A DNA stretch of 64,000 bases, from contig JBGTBY010000002.1 in the NCBI GenBank assembly GCA_041749075.1, positions 62,001-126,000 of the forward strand, given 5' to 3'. The notes beneath the pieces are model-generated. The model worked only from the letters and a program-made list of their open reading frames with translations. It ran no database searches and was not told the origin of the DNA. The position numbers and the translations under genes were made by a program. Every line of letters begins with the position of its first letter. Within the stretch, counting starts at the first letter, position 1. Shown here piece after piece: positions 9,805-19,337 of this stretch. Origin of the DNA: CAMTWZ01 sp041749075 (lineage in GTDB: Bacteria > Bacteroidota > Rhodothermia > Balneolales > HLUCCA01).

Positions 9805-12800
9805 TTATCGGATGATCACGAGTTTTTCAACCGTTTCGCGCGTATCCGTATCCGTCGCGACTCGCACGTGATACAAATAAGTGCCGGATGCGAGGCGGTT
9901 TCCATCCGCATCCATCCCGTCCCATTCCAACGTTGCCGTACCACCAGATACAGACAAGTTTCGGTCCCGAAGCTGGGCCACAGGCTTCCCACTGAGTGTG
10001 AACACGCGGATCAAGACATCCAACGTGCTGCCCGCTTGGTTATGATCGAAAATGAACCGCGTGTATCCCGATGTCGGATTCGGATAATTGTACACGTTTC
10101 GGATCGACAAATTCTGCTGTTCGGCTACGGTGAAGGTGGTTGTGGTTTCACCCGGATTGTTAAACACATCCCATGCTCGAACGGTAAGTTCATATGATCC
10201 CGGCTCGAGTTCTTGCAATGGGAATGTCACGCGACCCGTTGTGTAGTCATTCAATGCGCTCTCGTAGAATTCATTGAGCATGAAAGTTTTCTCTGGTCCC
10301 ACCAACGGACGCGAACGCAGGATGGCGATCAACTCATGTCCCACTCCGGCTCCGGCGGTATTGATACCGGATGGATCGGTGATATCGACAATCAAGGATG
10401 GGTTTTCATTCACAATCCCACCCTCCATGAAATCGGTATCGTTGAGATAAACGGTGACTTCAGGACCAGAGCCGTCATCCACCGCATCCGGGTTCCGGCC
10501 ATTGAGAATCAGATTGGAAAACGATCCGGCAGCGTCGGAAGTGGCATCGGCGGCATACATCACCACACGACCTGTGGAGTCGGAGTAACTGATATCGCGA
10601 GGGATGATGAACGTGCTCGAAAAACGACCATTTGCCACAGACACCTTGCCGCTGAAGACCACGTCATTTTGAACACCGTAAGCGCAATTTCGGATGTTGC
10701 AACCCGTGTTGCCGAACTGGGTCATTTCCACATACCGTTTGGCATCATACACCTTGATGGATGCTTGACCGTTGAACGCGGTGTTCACCGTTCCATTGTT
10801 CATCACCACATCCCCTTCGATCGATGCTTGATCCAATGCGCGAAGTTGGATGTTGCCCGCACCTGGAACCATGCCGTTGATAGAGGTGAGGCGGATTTGG
10901 GACTCAGGAAGGCCGATTCGCATGGCTGGATCTCCGAGCAACACGAATTTCCGGCTGTTGAATGTGGCACCGACGGTCGTGTTTTTCGTTTGTCGGTAGA
11001 TTTCACCCAAAGTCTTGGGCTTGCCATCTGACCCATGCGAGAGCATAGCCAATGTGAGTTGGATGTTCAGACCGAAATTATAGGTATCCGGACTTGAGCT
11101 TGTGTACACTACTCGGGATGTGGTGTACGACGCGATCGCTCCACCCTGTTGGTGCAAAATGAGAAGCTCAGCCCCGGATTGGGATTCGCTGTCGTCAAAT
11201 CGTCCGAAATCACAGGTCACAGTCACTAGAATGGTCAGTTTTTCAAGGTTGTTCAATCGGGTCACGTCGTCCGATCGGAATAAACCCTCCGCAGACAGAA
11301 GTGTTTCACTGCCGTGTCCAGCATAATTGATCAGTAAGGTTCCGTTGTTGATCGCATTGACGAATGCCCGGTTTGCTTCTGGTGAGATTCGACCCAATGG
11401 ACTGTTCACGATGGGATAACTGATTTGATAGATCTTGTTCACCCGAACCCCGGTATCGTCCAAAGGAACGCGCTCAATGGTGCCATCGGCATTGTACACA
11501 TGGATATCACCCTCGTTAGCAACAGATCCATTCACGTTATCATCGGAGGTGAATGTGACCAATGCTCGCCAATCGCCGAACAATTCCGGATTTTCATAAG
11601 CTTCGATTTTCCGGATCATCGTGCGCGCTTCGGCCATGGTTTGAATGGGTAAGCGACCAACGCCGATATCCAAACGCTCACTTGACGGAGTGGCTTGGCC
11701 AGTAGGAATCCATTCTCCCTCGCTTGCATCCAGATGCCCGAAATAATCATCGCTGGCATAGGAATTGATTTTCGACAAGGATTCTTCACTTTGGAATGTG
11801 AACACCTGGTTACGGAGCGGATCCGAGCTCATGATTCCTTTGTAATCGTAGGTGGAATCGCCAAATAGGAGCAGATTCTTCGGCATGCGATTCACATCCG
11901 TACCCGCACGGTCATAGAAATACCGAACGAAATCGCGCATGGCGATGAGGTCTGGTATCCCCCCATTGAATTCATTGAAAATTTGTGTTTGGGTCACAAC
12001 CAAGGGTTTCCATCCCTGACTTTCCCGCCGATTCGCAAGTTGGATTGCCGCTTCAAGCAATTCCGGTGAGGTGATCACCAAATAATCGGGGTCGTAACTG
12101 GTACCACGGATGTCTTGATTCGGCACGATGATTCCTGCTCCAGGACGGATGAAGTTTGTTTGAGCCACGATCGTCCGTTGGGCCAAATCGGTGTGTCGAA
12201 CAAGGAAATCAGACCCGCTGGCAGTGGATTGAAGCAGCAGTGGAGATTGTGGATTTGTGATGTCCAGGATCATCGGCGCTGACGTGAAACCCGTGAGGCG
12301 GTAATGAACCATGGCGCCGGTGCCGTTGACCGGGCTATAGAAACGCAAGTGCCCGTTTCGAGCTTTTAACAACCGTGTGGCCGTCACGCGGATCCAATCC
12401 AACCAGCCCAAAGCGGCAGAGTTCGAATTATTAAACGTCGCGTTGATCTCGATGATGTCGTTGGCCAATGTCACGTTCGATAGGTCACGATTCAACGTTC
12501 CTATGGTTGCCGCAAGCGCATCGGAGTCGTTTATGTTGGATATCTGTCCGGCAAACACATTTCCGATTTGTCCTCCAGAGTAATTCACGGAAAATGTGGA
12601 GGAGGTGATGGATCTTGCGGCGAACACGGCCTCCACTCGGATCGATGATCCTTGAACGAACCCATCCAACGTATCCACAAACACGGTTTGGGTACGTGCG
12701 AACGTCTCTGGGGTGAACTGCTGACCCAGCCATTGTTGACCCGATTTTAGTCGGTTATAGGGCTTTCGTTGCTCCATTTCCTTCCATCTGAAATCCATGA

Positions 12801-13674
12801 AGGTGGTCACTTCCTCAGAAACCGCACCCTCCGAATTGGCCACGCTCAGCCGCAAACCGGGCGTAGTTCCCACCGTGATGAACACATACGATGATGTGGT
12901 GTAGGGATGGATGTGTTGCGTGAACCGTTGCGAACCGGCAGTATAACGCACATCGTTCGGTCCGTTCGCATAGAAATAAACCGCATCCCCATCAATTCTG
13001 ACGGGTATTTGCTGAAACGGGGAACGAGCTGTGGAATTCCGCTTTGGCATTTGCAACCCGTTTGTGCTCCAGATCTGGATATTGGCTTGGTTGACGGTCG
13101 TCATGTTGATGCCGATGTTCTGCAGATACGCCCGGTCGAGAATGTGAATACCGTTGCGGGTGATGGGAATCTTATACCAGGTTCCGGTGGCGATAGGTGT
13201 CGGTCCGGCTGGGATCGCATAACCGTCCACATCCCCACGTAATCGAACCTCATCCGCCCAAACAATGTCTTTGAATACGCGGACAATCAATCTTCTTGTG
13301 ACTAAAATCACATCGGGTTGGGAGGTGAGTCGCGCAGTATGTAGCCTCAACGACGCCACCCTTTGTTTACGATAGATACCCGGATTTACGACTTCCGCAA
13401 TGGATACGCCGATGTCGGGGGAGAGAAGTCCGTCTGGGGTGATGGTGCTGGGTCGAACGGGACGGGTTTCTTGCTCGAGGATCAGGTAACCTGCGTTGGA
13501 TCCGCCATATGGAATCAGGACTTCATACCAATGACCGATGTTCAGACTATCGTTCACCAAGGCATAGTCATCAAATGCAGGTGACTCCGAAATCTTTGCA
13601 AATGTCTGCGCCAACCCAACCGGTACGGACAGGAATAGCCACAACATTGAAAAAAGTAGGAAACGAGAACTCAC
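9805..13674 (-). CDS. porU: Type IX secretion system C25-family sortase PorU
   Basis: A 1289-residue secreted gingipain-like cysteine peptidase, first gene of the envelope operon. The start is a GTG at 13674, giving signal peptide MSSRFLLFSMLWLFLSVPVGLAQ; an ATG at 13647 would shorten that signal. The catalytic pair is visible: His787 in NYAGHGSET and Cys821 in VTVTCDFGRFDD, followed by GGAIASYTTSRVVY as expected for PorU. The C-terminus carries a FlgD-like fold with NYPNPTSGYTRFIF and a sorting tail ending KLVIIR. PorU cleaves the C-terminal domain of T9SS cargo and joins cargo to lipopolysaccharide. PorV, its partner, is the next gene. Length and active site are complete. Confidence 0.94.
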   Translation of the reverse strand: MSSRFLLFSMLWLFLSVPVGLAQTFAKISESPAFDDYALVNDSLNIGHWYEVLIPYGGSNAGYLILEQETRPVRPSTITPDGLLSPDIGVSIAEVVNPGIYRKQRVASLRLHTARLTSQPDVILVTRRLIVRVFKDIVWADEVRLRGDVDGYAIPAGPTPIATGTWYKIPITRNGIHILDRAYLQNIGINMTTVNQANIQIWSTNGLQMPKRNSTARSPFQQIPVRIDGDAVYFYANGPNDVRYTAGSQRFTQHIHPYTTSSYVFITVGTTPGLRLSVANSEGAVSEEVTTFMDFRWKEMEQRKPYNRLKSGQQWLGQQFTPETFARTQTVFVDTLDGFVQGSSIRVEAVFAARSITSSTFSVNYSGGQIGNVFAGQISNINDSDALAATIGTLNRDLSNVTLANDIIEINATFNNSNSAALGWLDWIRVTATRLLKARNGHLRFYSPVNGTGAMVHYRLTGFTSAPMILDITNPQSPLLLQSTASGSDFLVRHTDLAQRTIVAQTNFIRPGAGIIVPNQDIRGTSYDPDYLVITSPELLEAAIQLANRRESQGWKPLVVTQTQIFNEFNGGIPDLIAMRDFVRYFYDRAGTDVNRMPKNLLLFGDSTYDYKGIMSSDPLRNQVFTFQSEESLSKINSYASDDYFGHLDASEGEWIPTGQATPSSERLDIGVGRLPIQTMAEARTMIRKIEAYENPELFGDWRALVTFTSDDNVNGSVANEGDIHVYNADGTIERVPLDDTGVRVNKIYQISYPIVNSPLGRISPEANRAFVNAINNGTLLINYAGHGSETLLSAEGLFRSDDVTRLNNLEKLTILVTVTCDFGRFDDSESQSGAELLILHQQGGAIASYTTSRVVYTSSSPDTYNFGLNIQLTLAMLSHGSDGKPKTLGEIYRQTKNTTVGATFNSRKFVLLGDPAMRIGLPESQIRLTSINGMVPGAGNIQLRALDQASIEGDVVMNNGTVNTAFNGQASIKVYDAKRYVEMTQFGNTGCNIRNCAYGVQNDVVFSGKVSVANGRFSSTFIIPRDISYSDSTGRVVMYAADATSDAAGSFSNLILNGRNPDAVDDGSGPEVTVYLNDTDFMEGGIVNENPSLIVDITDPSGINTAGAGVGHELIAILRSRPLVGPEKTFMLNEFYESALNDYTTGRVTFPLQELEPGSYELTVRAWDVFNNPGETTTTFTVAEQQNLSIRNVYNYPNPTSGYTRFIFDHNQAGSTLDVLIRVFTLSGKPVAQLRDRNLSVSGGTATLEWDGMDADGNRLASGTYLYHVRVATDTDTRETVEKLVIIR

Positions 13675-13678
13675 AGTG

Positions 13679-13740
13679 TATTGCGTTAGGCTTGGTTTGG
13701 CCTGGTGTCGAAGATAATTACAGTAAAAACGAACGCAATA
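13679..13740. repeat. 9-bp inverted repeat upstream of porU
   Basis: TATTGCGTT at 13679-13687 is the exact complement of AACGCAATA at 13732-13740, with 44 nt between. It begins 5 nt upstream of the porU GTG and lies in the 119-bp spacer to the thiolase gene. It could form a leader stem-loop or mark a looping operator. Nothing else recognisable lies in this spacer. Confidence 0.4.
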
Positions 13741-13793
13741 AGCTCTCTATTTGGTGATGGGATGCCTAAGTTTAGAGGATAACGGTGAGAAAG

Positions 13794-14972
13794 TCAAATC
13801 CGTTCGATCACAATCGCCGACGCACCACCACCGCCGTTGCAAATCGCGGCGCATCCGTATCGTCCCCCTGTGCGATGCAAGGCATGCATCAAGGTGACCA
13901 CAATTCGTGCGCCGGAACACCCGAGTGGATGACCGATACTCACCGCGCCTCCATTCACATTCACTTTCGCCGGGTCCAATTTCAAGATCTTATTGTTGGC
14001 CAACGCCACCACTGAGAACGCTTCGTTGATTTCGAACAAATCGATATCTGATACCGATAATCCTGCTCGTTTGAGTGCGATTGGAATGGCATCGGATGGA
14101 GCGGTGGTAAACCATTCAGGCGCTTTTTCCGCGCTGGCCTGCGCCAGGATGCGGGCTTTTGGTTTCAGTCCCAACCCGGCAGCACGTTCCTCCGACATCA
14201 GCACAACCGCTGCCGCACCGTCGTTGATGGAGCTCGCATTGGCCGCGGTTACCGTGCCGTCTTTCACGAAAACCGGCTTCAATTGACGCATTTTATCGAA
14301 ATCGACGCGATCCAATTCCTCATCGTGCTCGATATCGGTAGCATTGCCTTTACGGTCGCGGATTTTCACCTTCACGATTTCATTGTCGAACCAGCCGTTG
14401 TCGCGGGCTTGCATGCTGCGGCGATACGATTCAATGGCGTATTCATCCTGCTTGTCACGGCCGAACCCGCATTCCGCTGCGCACAATTCCGCCGCATTGC
14501 CCATGTGATAATCCTTGTACACATCCCACAAGCCGTCTTTCAAAATGCCGTCTTCGGCTTTCACATGACCGAGTTTATTCCCAAAACGCTGCTGGGGCAA
14601 GTAAAATGGAACATTGCTCATGCTTTCCATGCCGCCAGCCACAATGATGTCCGACTCACCGGTTTGAATTTGATTGGCTCCCATCATGATGGCTTTCATA
14701 CCCGATGCGCAGACCTTGTTCACCGTGGTGCTGATGGTACGGTCGTGCAATCCGGCTTTGAGAGCGGCCTGACGTGCGGGAGCTTGACCCATTCCTGCGG
14801 AAAGCACATTGCCCATGATCACTTCACTCACCACATCCGGTGAGACTTTGGCTTGCTTCAAGACGCCGCCGATCGCCGTCGCTCCAAGTTCAGGAGCTGT
14901 TATTGATGCGAGTTTTCCGCCGAATGAGCCGATAGGGGTGCGAACACCGTCGATGATCACTACAAATGACAT
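13794..14972 (-). CDS. Acetyl-CoA acetyltransferase (thiolase)
   Basis: A 392-residue thiolase of standard length that condenses two acetyl-CoA or cleaves acetoacetyl-CoA in the cytoplasm. The acyl-accepting Cys88 lies in VNKVCASGMKA. The second catalytic signature NGGAVSIGHPLGCSGAR near 345 supplies His and Cys, and the C-terminal CNGGGGASA box is intact. The ATG at 14972 follows the lipoprotein gene stop by 12 nt, so it may be the last gene of the TPR/cystathionine cluster. Biosynthetic and degradative roles cannot be told apart, but two acyl-CoA dehydrogenases elsewhere in the window fit degradation of fatty acids or amino acids. Confidence 0.93.
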   Translation of the reverse strand: MSFVVIIDGVRTPIGSFGGKLASITAPELGATAIGGVLKQAKVSPDVVSEVIMGNVLSAGMGQAPARQAALKAGLHDRTISTTVNKVCASGMKAIMMGANQIQTGESDIIVAGGMESMSNVPFYLPQQRFGNKLGHVKAEDGILKDGLWDVYKDYHMGNAAELCAAECGFGRDKQDEYAIESYRRSMQARDNGWFDNEIVKVKIRDRKGNATDIEHDEELDRVDFDKMRQLKPVFVKDGTVTAANASSINDGAAAVVLMSEERAAGLGLKPKARILAQASAEKAPEWFTTAPSDAIPIALKRAGLSVSDIDLFEINEAFSVVALANNKILKLDPAKVNVNGGAVSIGHPLGCSGARIVVTLMHALHRTGGRYGCAAICNGGGGASAIVIERI

Positions 14973-14984
14973 GATGAAAAGGAT

Positions 14985-15497
14985 TTAGAGTTCGGATTCG
15001 TCACGCCAAGAAACCAATTGCCAGGCCTGGGTCGAATCGCTTCGGGTTAGGATGAAATTAGTGGCGCCGTCGGTGCGAAAGACCGTCGATTGATCCAACA
15101 TCACCATCAGATTAAACCGCCGGATGACTTGGGCGCGGGTTTTTGAATCGTTCTGAAAAAAACTGCTGATGTTGTTCCACTGAAGCTGGATATCGCGGGA
15201 GGTCGAAAAGAGTCGGGTCGTGGCGTTCAGATCTTCTGCGCGTCCCCAACTCACATCCACGTTCAATTCGGGGTCGCGGTAGACAAAGATAAATTCGGGA
15301 TGGATGAGCGGCCCATACAGTGTGGTGTCGCGCAGTTGGTATGCGTTCTGAAACCGGGTATAGAAACCTTCTACCGTAACCGGATTACCCAATATGTCTT
15401 CAAGAATGTCGGAATCATCAAGAGCCGGTGAAAATGGATTGACGCACGATACCCACGCCGCTATAGGAAAAAGCCATATGAGGAGTTTCCTCCTCAT
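14985..15497 (-). CDS. Small hypothetical lipoprotein
   Basis: A 170-residue protein beginning MRRKLLIWLFPIAAWVSC; the hydrophobic stretch ends in V-S-C, a workable lipobox with Cys18. The mature part contains VTVEGFYTRFQNAYQLRDTTLYGPLIHPEFIFVY and a C-terminal QAWQLVSWRDE. This pattern of an N-terminal helix and a closing strand suggests the NTF2-like/SnoaL cone fold seen in many small exported proteins. No catalytic residues are identifiable. Its start overlaps the stop of the cystathionine gene (ATGA), so it is translationally coupled. Function is unknown; the fold is inference from pattern only. Confidence 0.7.
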   Translation of the reverse strand: MRRKLLIWLFPIAAWVSCVNPFSPALDDSDILEDILGNPVTVEGFYTRFQNAYQLRDTTLYGPLIHPEFIFVYRDPELNVDVSWGRAEDLNATTRLFSTSRDIQLQWNNISSFFQNDSKTRAQVIRRFNLMVMLDQSTVFRTDGATNFILTRSDSTQAWQLVSWRDESEL

Positions 15498-16648
15498 GCG
15501 ATCGCGCGTTCCAAATCGGTGATGAGGTCGTTCACATCTTCGATTCCGACAGATAGGCGGATGAGGGAATCGTTCAAGCCTGCAGCCCGTCGCTGATCGA
15601 CCGGAATGGATGCATGAGTCATCGACGCCGGATGCGAGATCAACGATTCAACGCCTCCCAGACTTTCAGCCAATGTGAAGACGTTGGTGCGACTCATCAC
15701 GTTGAACGCGGTTTCGAGCGAGTCATCGCGCAGCGTGAATGAAACCATCGCGCCGAATCCACTCATCTGTGATTGGATGAGGGAATGGCCGGGATGGGAT
15801 TCGAAACCGGGCCAGCGCACACGTCCCACTTTGGGGTGTTTTACCAACCATTTGGCAATCTCAGTAGCATTAGAGCACGCCCGATCCATTCGAACGGCCA
15901 AGGTTTTGATGCCACGAAGGGTGAGATAACAATCCATTGGACCCGGCACGGCTCCCGTCGCTTTCACTTGGAAGCGCATGTTGGCGATCACCTCAGGATG
16001 CGACGTACAAATCGCACCTCCGATCACATCCGAATGACCTCCGAGATATTTGGTCGTGGAATGGACCACGGCATGAGCCCCAAGATTCAAGGGTTGCTGC
16101 AAATATGGGGATGCGAACGTGTTGTCGACCACCGTAATCACGCGTGGGGAATGGGTTTCGGCCATTTTGACGACGGCCCGGATGTCGACAATATTCAGAA
16201 GTGGGTTTGTCGGCGTCTCCATCCAAATCATACGAGTGGTTGGATTGAGTAAAGCTTTGATGAGGGAAAGATCGGTCATATCCACGAAATGGAAACGGAT
16301 GCCGAACGGCTCGAAGACTTGGGTCATCAAGCGATAAGTGCCGCCGTACAAGTCGTTGCTGGAAATGACTTCATCACCCGGACGTAGCATTTTGAACATG
16401 GCATCCATCGCGGCACATCCGCTGGCGAATGCGGCGCAATCGGAAGCATTTTCGAGTCCGGCAAGCATTTGCTCGAGCGCTGTCCGGGTCGGGTTGGTTA
16501 CTCGGGCATACTCATGACCCTTGTGCACACCGGGCGATTCTTGAGCGTAAGTCGAGGTCTGAAAAATGGGTGGCATGACCGCGCCAGACGTGGCTTCGGG
16601 CGATTGCCCGGCGTGGATGACCAGACTGTTGAAGCGTAATTGTTCCAT
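15494..16648 (-). CDS. Cystathionine gamma-synthase/lyase family PLP enzyme
   Basis: A 384-residue Cys/Met-metabolism PLP enzyme of standard length. Signatures are YARVTNPTRTALEQ (phosphate-side loop), ASGCAAMDA, METPTNPL, VDNTFASP and the PLP-binding Lys200 in STTKYLGGHSD. The family includes MetB (cystathionine synthesis from an activated homoserine and cysteine), MetC and CGL; the sequence alone does not separate them, and no specific met gene lies next to it. It follows the TPR lipoprotein gene by 25 nt and overlaps the small lipoprotein. The ATG at 16648 lies in a short stem-loop (separate entry). Confidence 0.9.
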   Translation of the reverse strand: MEQLRFNSLVIHAGQSPEATSGAVMPPIFQTSTYAQESPGVHKGHEYARVTNPTRTALEQMLAGLENASDCAAFASGCAAMDAMFKMLRPGDEVISSNDLYGGTYRLMTQVFEPFGIRFHFVDMTDLSLIKALLNPTTRMIWMETPTNPLLNIVDIRAVVKMAETHSPRVITVVDNTFASPYLQQPLNLGAHAVVHSTTKYLGGHSDVIGGAICTSHPEVIANMRFQVKATGAVPGPMDCYLTLRGIKTLAVRMDRACSNATEIAKWLVKHPKVGRVRWPGFESHPGHSLIQSQMSGFGAMVSFTLRDDSLETAFNVMSRTNVFTLAESLGGVESLISHPASMTHASIPVDQRRAAGLNDSLIRLSVGIEDVNDLITDLERAIA

Positions 16649-16675
16649 ACAGACAAGGTATGGAAAAGCCTTTTC
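16645..16675 (-). promoter_or_regulatory. Paired hairpins covering the start codon of the cystathionine gene
   Basis: On the minus strand the 25-nt spacer reads GAAAA-GGC-TTTTC (16675-16663) directly followed by CCATAC-CTTGTCT-GTATGG (16663-16645). The second stem places the ATG inside its 3' arm. Five- and six-pair stems side by side could hide the start codon from ribosomes unless the upstream gene is being translated; the first stem begins in the TPR gene stop codon. No clear Shine-Dalgarno is seen. The function is inference. Confidence 0.35.
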
Positions 16676-17588
16676 AATATGATGGGTCGAGTGACAACAT
16701 CAATCGGGCTTGAGCCGCCTTTGTCTCATCCCCAACGGTAGTATAGAGTTCGAGTAACAACGACCAAACCATATCGGGTTGCTCGGTATCTTCGCTCACG
16801 GATTCGAGCAATCTTATGGCTCTGGAATACAAATTTGAAGGGATGGTGTCGTCTTCGCCTTGATACAAAAGTACCAGATTGCTAGTCATCATGGCGGCAA
16901 AAATCACATCCGCTTCATTGGCGTCGTTCATCAAAGCTTCGGCTTCATCTACCAAAGGCAGCCAGTTGTCCGAATCGGCTTGTTCCAACAACCGCTCGGC
17001 CAACTTATACAACACTTTGGCGAGAAGATGGGGTTCGTTCCGAGTCGAGAGTTGGTATCGGGCCTCATCCAGTCGATTGGCCCGAATCAACACATTGATG
17101 TAGCCGTTTTGCAAGTTCGGATCGGTTGGTGTGTGCAAAAGGGCTTGCTCATATGAAGCGATGGCGGCGTCCGGCGATCCGGCCACATCATACAAGTGAG
17201 CGATCCGTGACCATAGTGATTCGGCGTTGGGAACATCCCGCTCAAGGGCTTTTTCCAGTATAAGAATTCCATCCCGTATGCGTCCGGTTTTGAGATACAG
17301 CTCGGAATAGAGTGTATAGGTGAGCAGGCTGTCTGGACCAAGAACAATGGCCGTAGCCATATGATCCAAGCCGGTCATGAAATCAGCTCGTTGAGATAGA
17401 GGACCATTCAGAATGGCTTGAGCCTGCTGAATCTCGACCAACCAGGGAGTCGACTCATGCGACGCGGCATCGACAGATGGATTTTCCGTGGTGAATTTCG
17501 AGCTTGTGCACGAAACCAAAAAGAGGAGGATGAAGATCGACCCCCATCCTCCGATGAAATCAAAGTCCGGCTTTTTGTTGTGCTTCAA
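16674..17588 (-). CDS. TPR-repeat lipoprotein
   Basis: A 304-residue protein read from a TTG at 17588; no in-frame ATG exists before the signal sequence, so the weak start is accepted, with a 29-nt overlap with the preceding gene. The signal ends FILLFLVSC, a good lipobox (L-V-S-C). Residues about 60-290 form helical tandem repeats of the TPR type (for example ESLWSRIAHLYDVAGSPDAAIASYEQALLHTPTDPNLQNGYINVL). It is probably a periplasm-facing scaffold. It follows another TPR lipoprotein in the same operon, and the two may act together. No partner is identifiable. Confidence 0.75.
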   Translation of the reverse strand: MKHNKKPDFDFIGGWGSIFILLFLVSCTSSKFTTENPSVDAASHESTPWLVEIQQAQAILNGPLSQRADFMTGLDHMATAIVLGPDSLLTYTLYSELYLKTGRIRDGILILEKALERDVPNAESLWSRIAHLYDVAGSPDAAIASYEQALLHTPTDPNLQNGYINVLIRANRLDEARYQLSTRNEPHLLAKVLYKLAERLLEQADSDNWLPLVDEAEALMNDANEADVIFAAMMTSNLVLLYQGEDDTIPSNLYSRAIRLLESVSEDTEQPDMVWSLLLELYTTVGDETKAAQARLMLSLDPSY

Positions 17589-18888
17589 GTGCTTTTTCGG
17601 TCATGCCCAACATGGTATACACACGGAAAAGGAACATCCAATAATCCGTATTGTCGCCGTCAAGTTCAGCGGCGCGCTCATTGTAAGGAAGGGATTGTTC
17701 GAGGAAGGCGCGACCTTGCTGGTCGAAGGTCGTAGCGGCGGCGTTGTCGCTCGTCGCGTTGCGTTTGTCGAACTGCGCCAGTCCACGGTTATAATAAATG
17801 GTACCAAGAGCGTTGTAAGCGAACGAATTTGTGTCGTTCAATTCGATGGAGCGTTTCAATTGCTCTTCGGCTCGAACCGTCAAATCTTCGATTTGTGTTT
17901 CAGCAGCAACGGCATCCGAAGTGAAGCCACTCAGAGTCTGACGATACTGAGCGAGAAGTTCGCGATTTGGGCGCGATTTGCGTTCTTCTTCACGTATGGT
18001 ACGATTCAGATCTTCGATGGATGTGTACGTGTTCCGAAGCTCATCCGCATGAGTCTGTGTGATGCTGTAGATCTGAATGCCATACACCAAGCGGTATTGC
18101 GCATTTTCAGGATCCCGATCCACCAATTCGCCCAAGACTTCAATGGCTTGGCTCGATTTGTTGCTTTGGATGTACAAATCTGCGAGTTCCTGAACCAATT
18201 CCACACTGGCAGGGAATAGTTCGATCCCGGTTTTCAGAATGGACTCTGCTTCCTCAAAGGATTTGTTTTGAATGTGTAACTGGCCGATCCGTTGGTATCG
18301 ATATGCGGTTTGGTCTCCTTCGCTGTTGATGGTGCGCTGGAAGGTGGCCAAAGCGGCCGCATTGTCACCCTTCATCAAGTACACTTCACCGAGAATTTCG
18401 AGAGTGTTCAGGCTGTCGGGTTGAATCGCGTACGCGTTGTTCAGATGTGCGATCGATTGATCGTATTGCACATTCGTCAGTTCCTCATCCGGGTTCGCAT
18501 TGAGCACAGCGATCGACGCGTTGTATTCTTCTACCCAGGTGTTCGTGCGATGCACTTCGATCAGTTGATATTCCGAGCTCTGTTCCGGTTGGGACATGTA
18601 CAGGTTTTCGGATGTCGTGAATGCGGAGTCAGCTTTGTGGAAGAAGGGGGCGCGGTTCGGAATCGTTTCGCGTTTTCCTTGTTCCAAGAGGATGTAGCCT
18701 CTGTAGTAATGAGCGAGCGGATTGTTTGGAGTCATTGCGACCGCTGCATCCGCAGACTCAAGCGCTTTCACATAATCCCGGCGACTGAGGTTCAATTTTG
18801 CGGATTCGATATTGGGATCGCCACCGCAACTGACCAAAACAATAACGGCGGTTGTGAAGATCCCGATTCGGGTAAACATCGATTTCAT
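17560..18888 (-). CDS. TPR-repeat lipoprotein
   Basis: A 442-residue protein starting at the ATG at 18888 (MKSMFTRIGIFTTAVIVLVSC); an upstream in-frame start would run into the divergent ridA promoter region. The lipobox L-V-S-C gives Cys21. About eight TPR-like repeats fill the mature chain, including DYVKALESADAAVAMTPNNP, SIAHLNNAYAIQPDS and QLKRSIELNDTNSFAYNALG. A charged helix near residues 285-340 may be coiled coil. It is the first gene of the minus-strand run that continues with the second TPR lipoprotein, the PLP enzyme, the small lipoprotein and thiolase. Its role is structural or adaptor-like; no enzyme motif is seen. Confidence 0.82.
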   Translation of the reverse strand: MKSMFTRIGIFTTAVIVLVSCGGDPNIESAKLNLSRRDYVKALESADAAVAMTPNNPLAHYYRGYILLEQGKRETIPNRAPFFHKADSAFTTSENLYMSQPEQSSEYQLIEVHRTNTWVEEYNASIAVLNANPDEELTNVQYDQSIAHLNNAYAIQPDSLNTLEILGEVYLMKGDNAAALATFQRTINSEGDQTAYRYQRIGQLHIQNKSFEEAESILKTGIELFPASVELVQELADLYIQSNKSSQAIEVLGELVDRDPENAQYRLVYGIQIYSITQTHADELRNTYTSIEDLNRTIREEERKSRPNRELLAQYRQTLSGFTSDAVAAETQIEDLTVRAEEQLKRSIELNDTNSFAYNALGTIYYNRGLAQFDKRNATSDNAAATTFDQQGRAFLEQSLPYNERAAELDGDNTDYWMFLFRVYTMLGMTEKALEAQQKAGL

Positions 18889-18944
18889 ACGGGTGTTGTT
18901 AATGAAACTTGAATAATTATCGTAGTTTTCAAAAGTAACCAACA

Positions 18945-19337
18945 ATGAAAGCATCTGCAATGAAGGAAATCATTCAAACTTCGAATGCGCCAAAGGCGAT
19001 CGGCCCATACTCTCAAGCTGTAACCTACGAAGGCCTGGTATATTGCTCAGGTCAAATCGGCTTGGATCCAGCTACGATGGAATTTGCCGGGAATACGGTG
19101 GATGCTCAGGCAGAGCAGGTCATGAAGAATCTGTCTGCTGTGTTGGAAGCTGCCGGATCCAGCTTTGATAAGGTGATCAAATGCACCATATTCTTAGCGG
19201 ACATGGGCGATTTTGCAACCGTTAACGCCATTTACGGTCGTTATTTCACCGAAAATCCACCTGCCCGCGAAACGGTCGCTGTCAAAACGTTACCGAAGAA
19301 TGGGTTGGTCGAAATCGGCTGCATCGCCCACCGTTAA
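18945..19337 (+). CDS. ridA: RidA-family reactive imine/enamine deaminase
   Basis: A 130-residue YjgF/YER057c/UK114 protein; the ATG at 18945 is used, though an ATG five codons later would also give a full domain. Signatures are APKAIGPYSQAV, VYCSGQIGLDP, the NLSAVLEAAGSSFDKVIKCTIF helix and NPPARETVAVKTLP, with the arginine that binds the carboxylate of the imine. RidA hydrolyses 2-aminoacrylate and related intermediates released by PLP enzymes; such an enzyme is encoded in the facing operon, although no functional link is proven. It is divergent from the TPR lipoprotein gene with a 56-bp shared spacer. Its TAA overlaps the M23 stop in a convergent TTAA. Confidence 0.95.
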   Translation: MKASAMKEIIQTSNAPKAIGPYSQAVTYEGLVYCSGQIGLDPATMEFAGNTVDAQAEQVMKNLSAVLEAAGSSFDKVIKCTIFLADMGDFATVNAIYGRYFTENPPARETVAVKTLPKNGLVEIGCIAHR

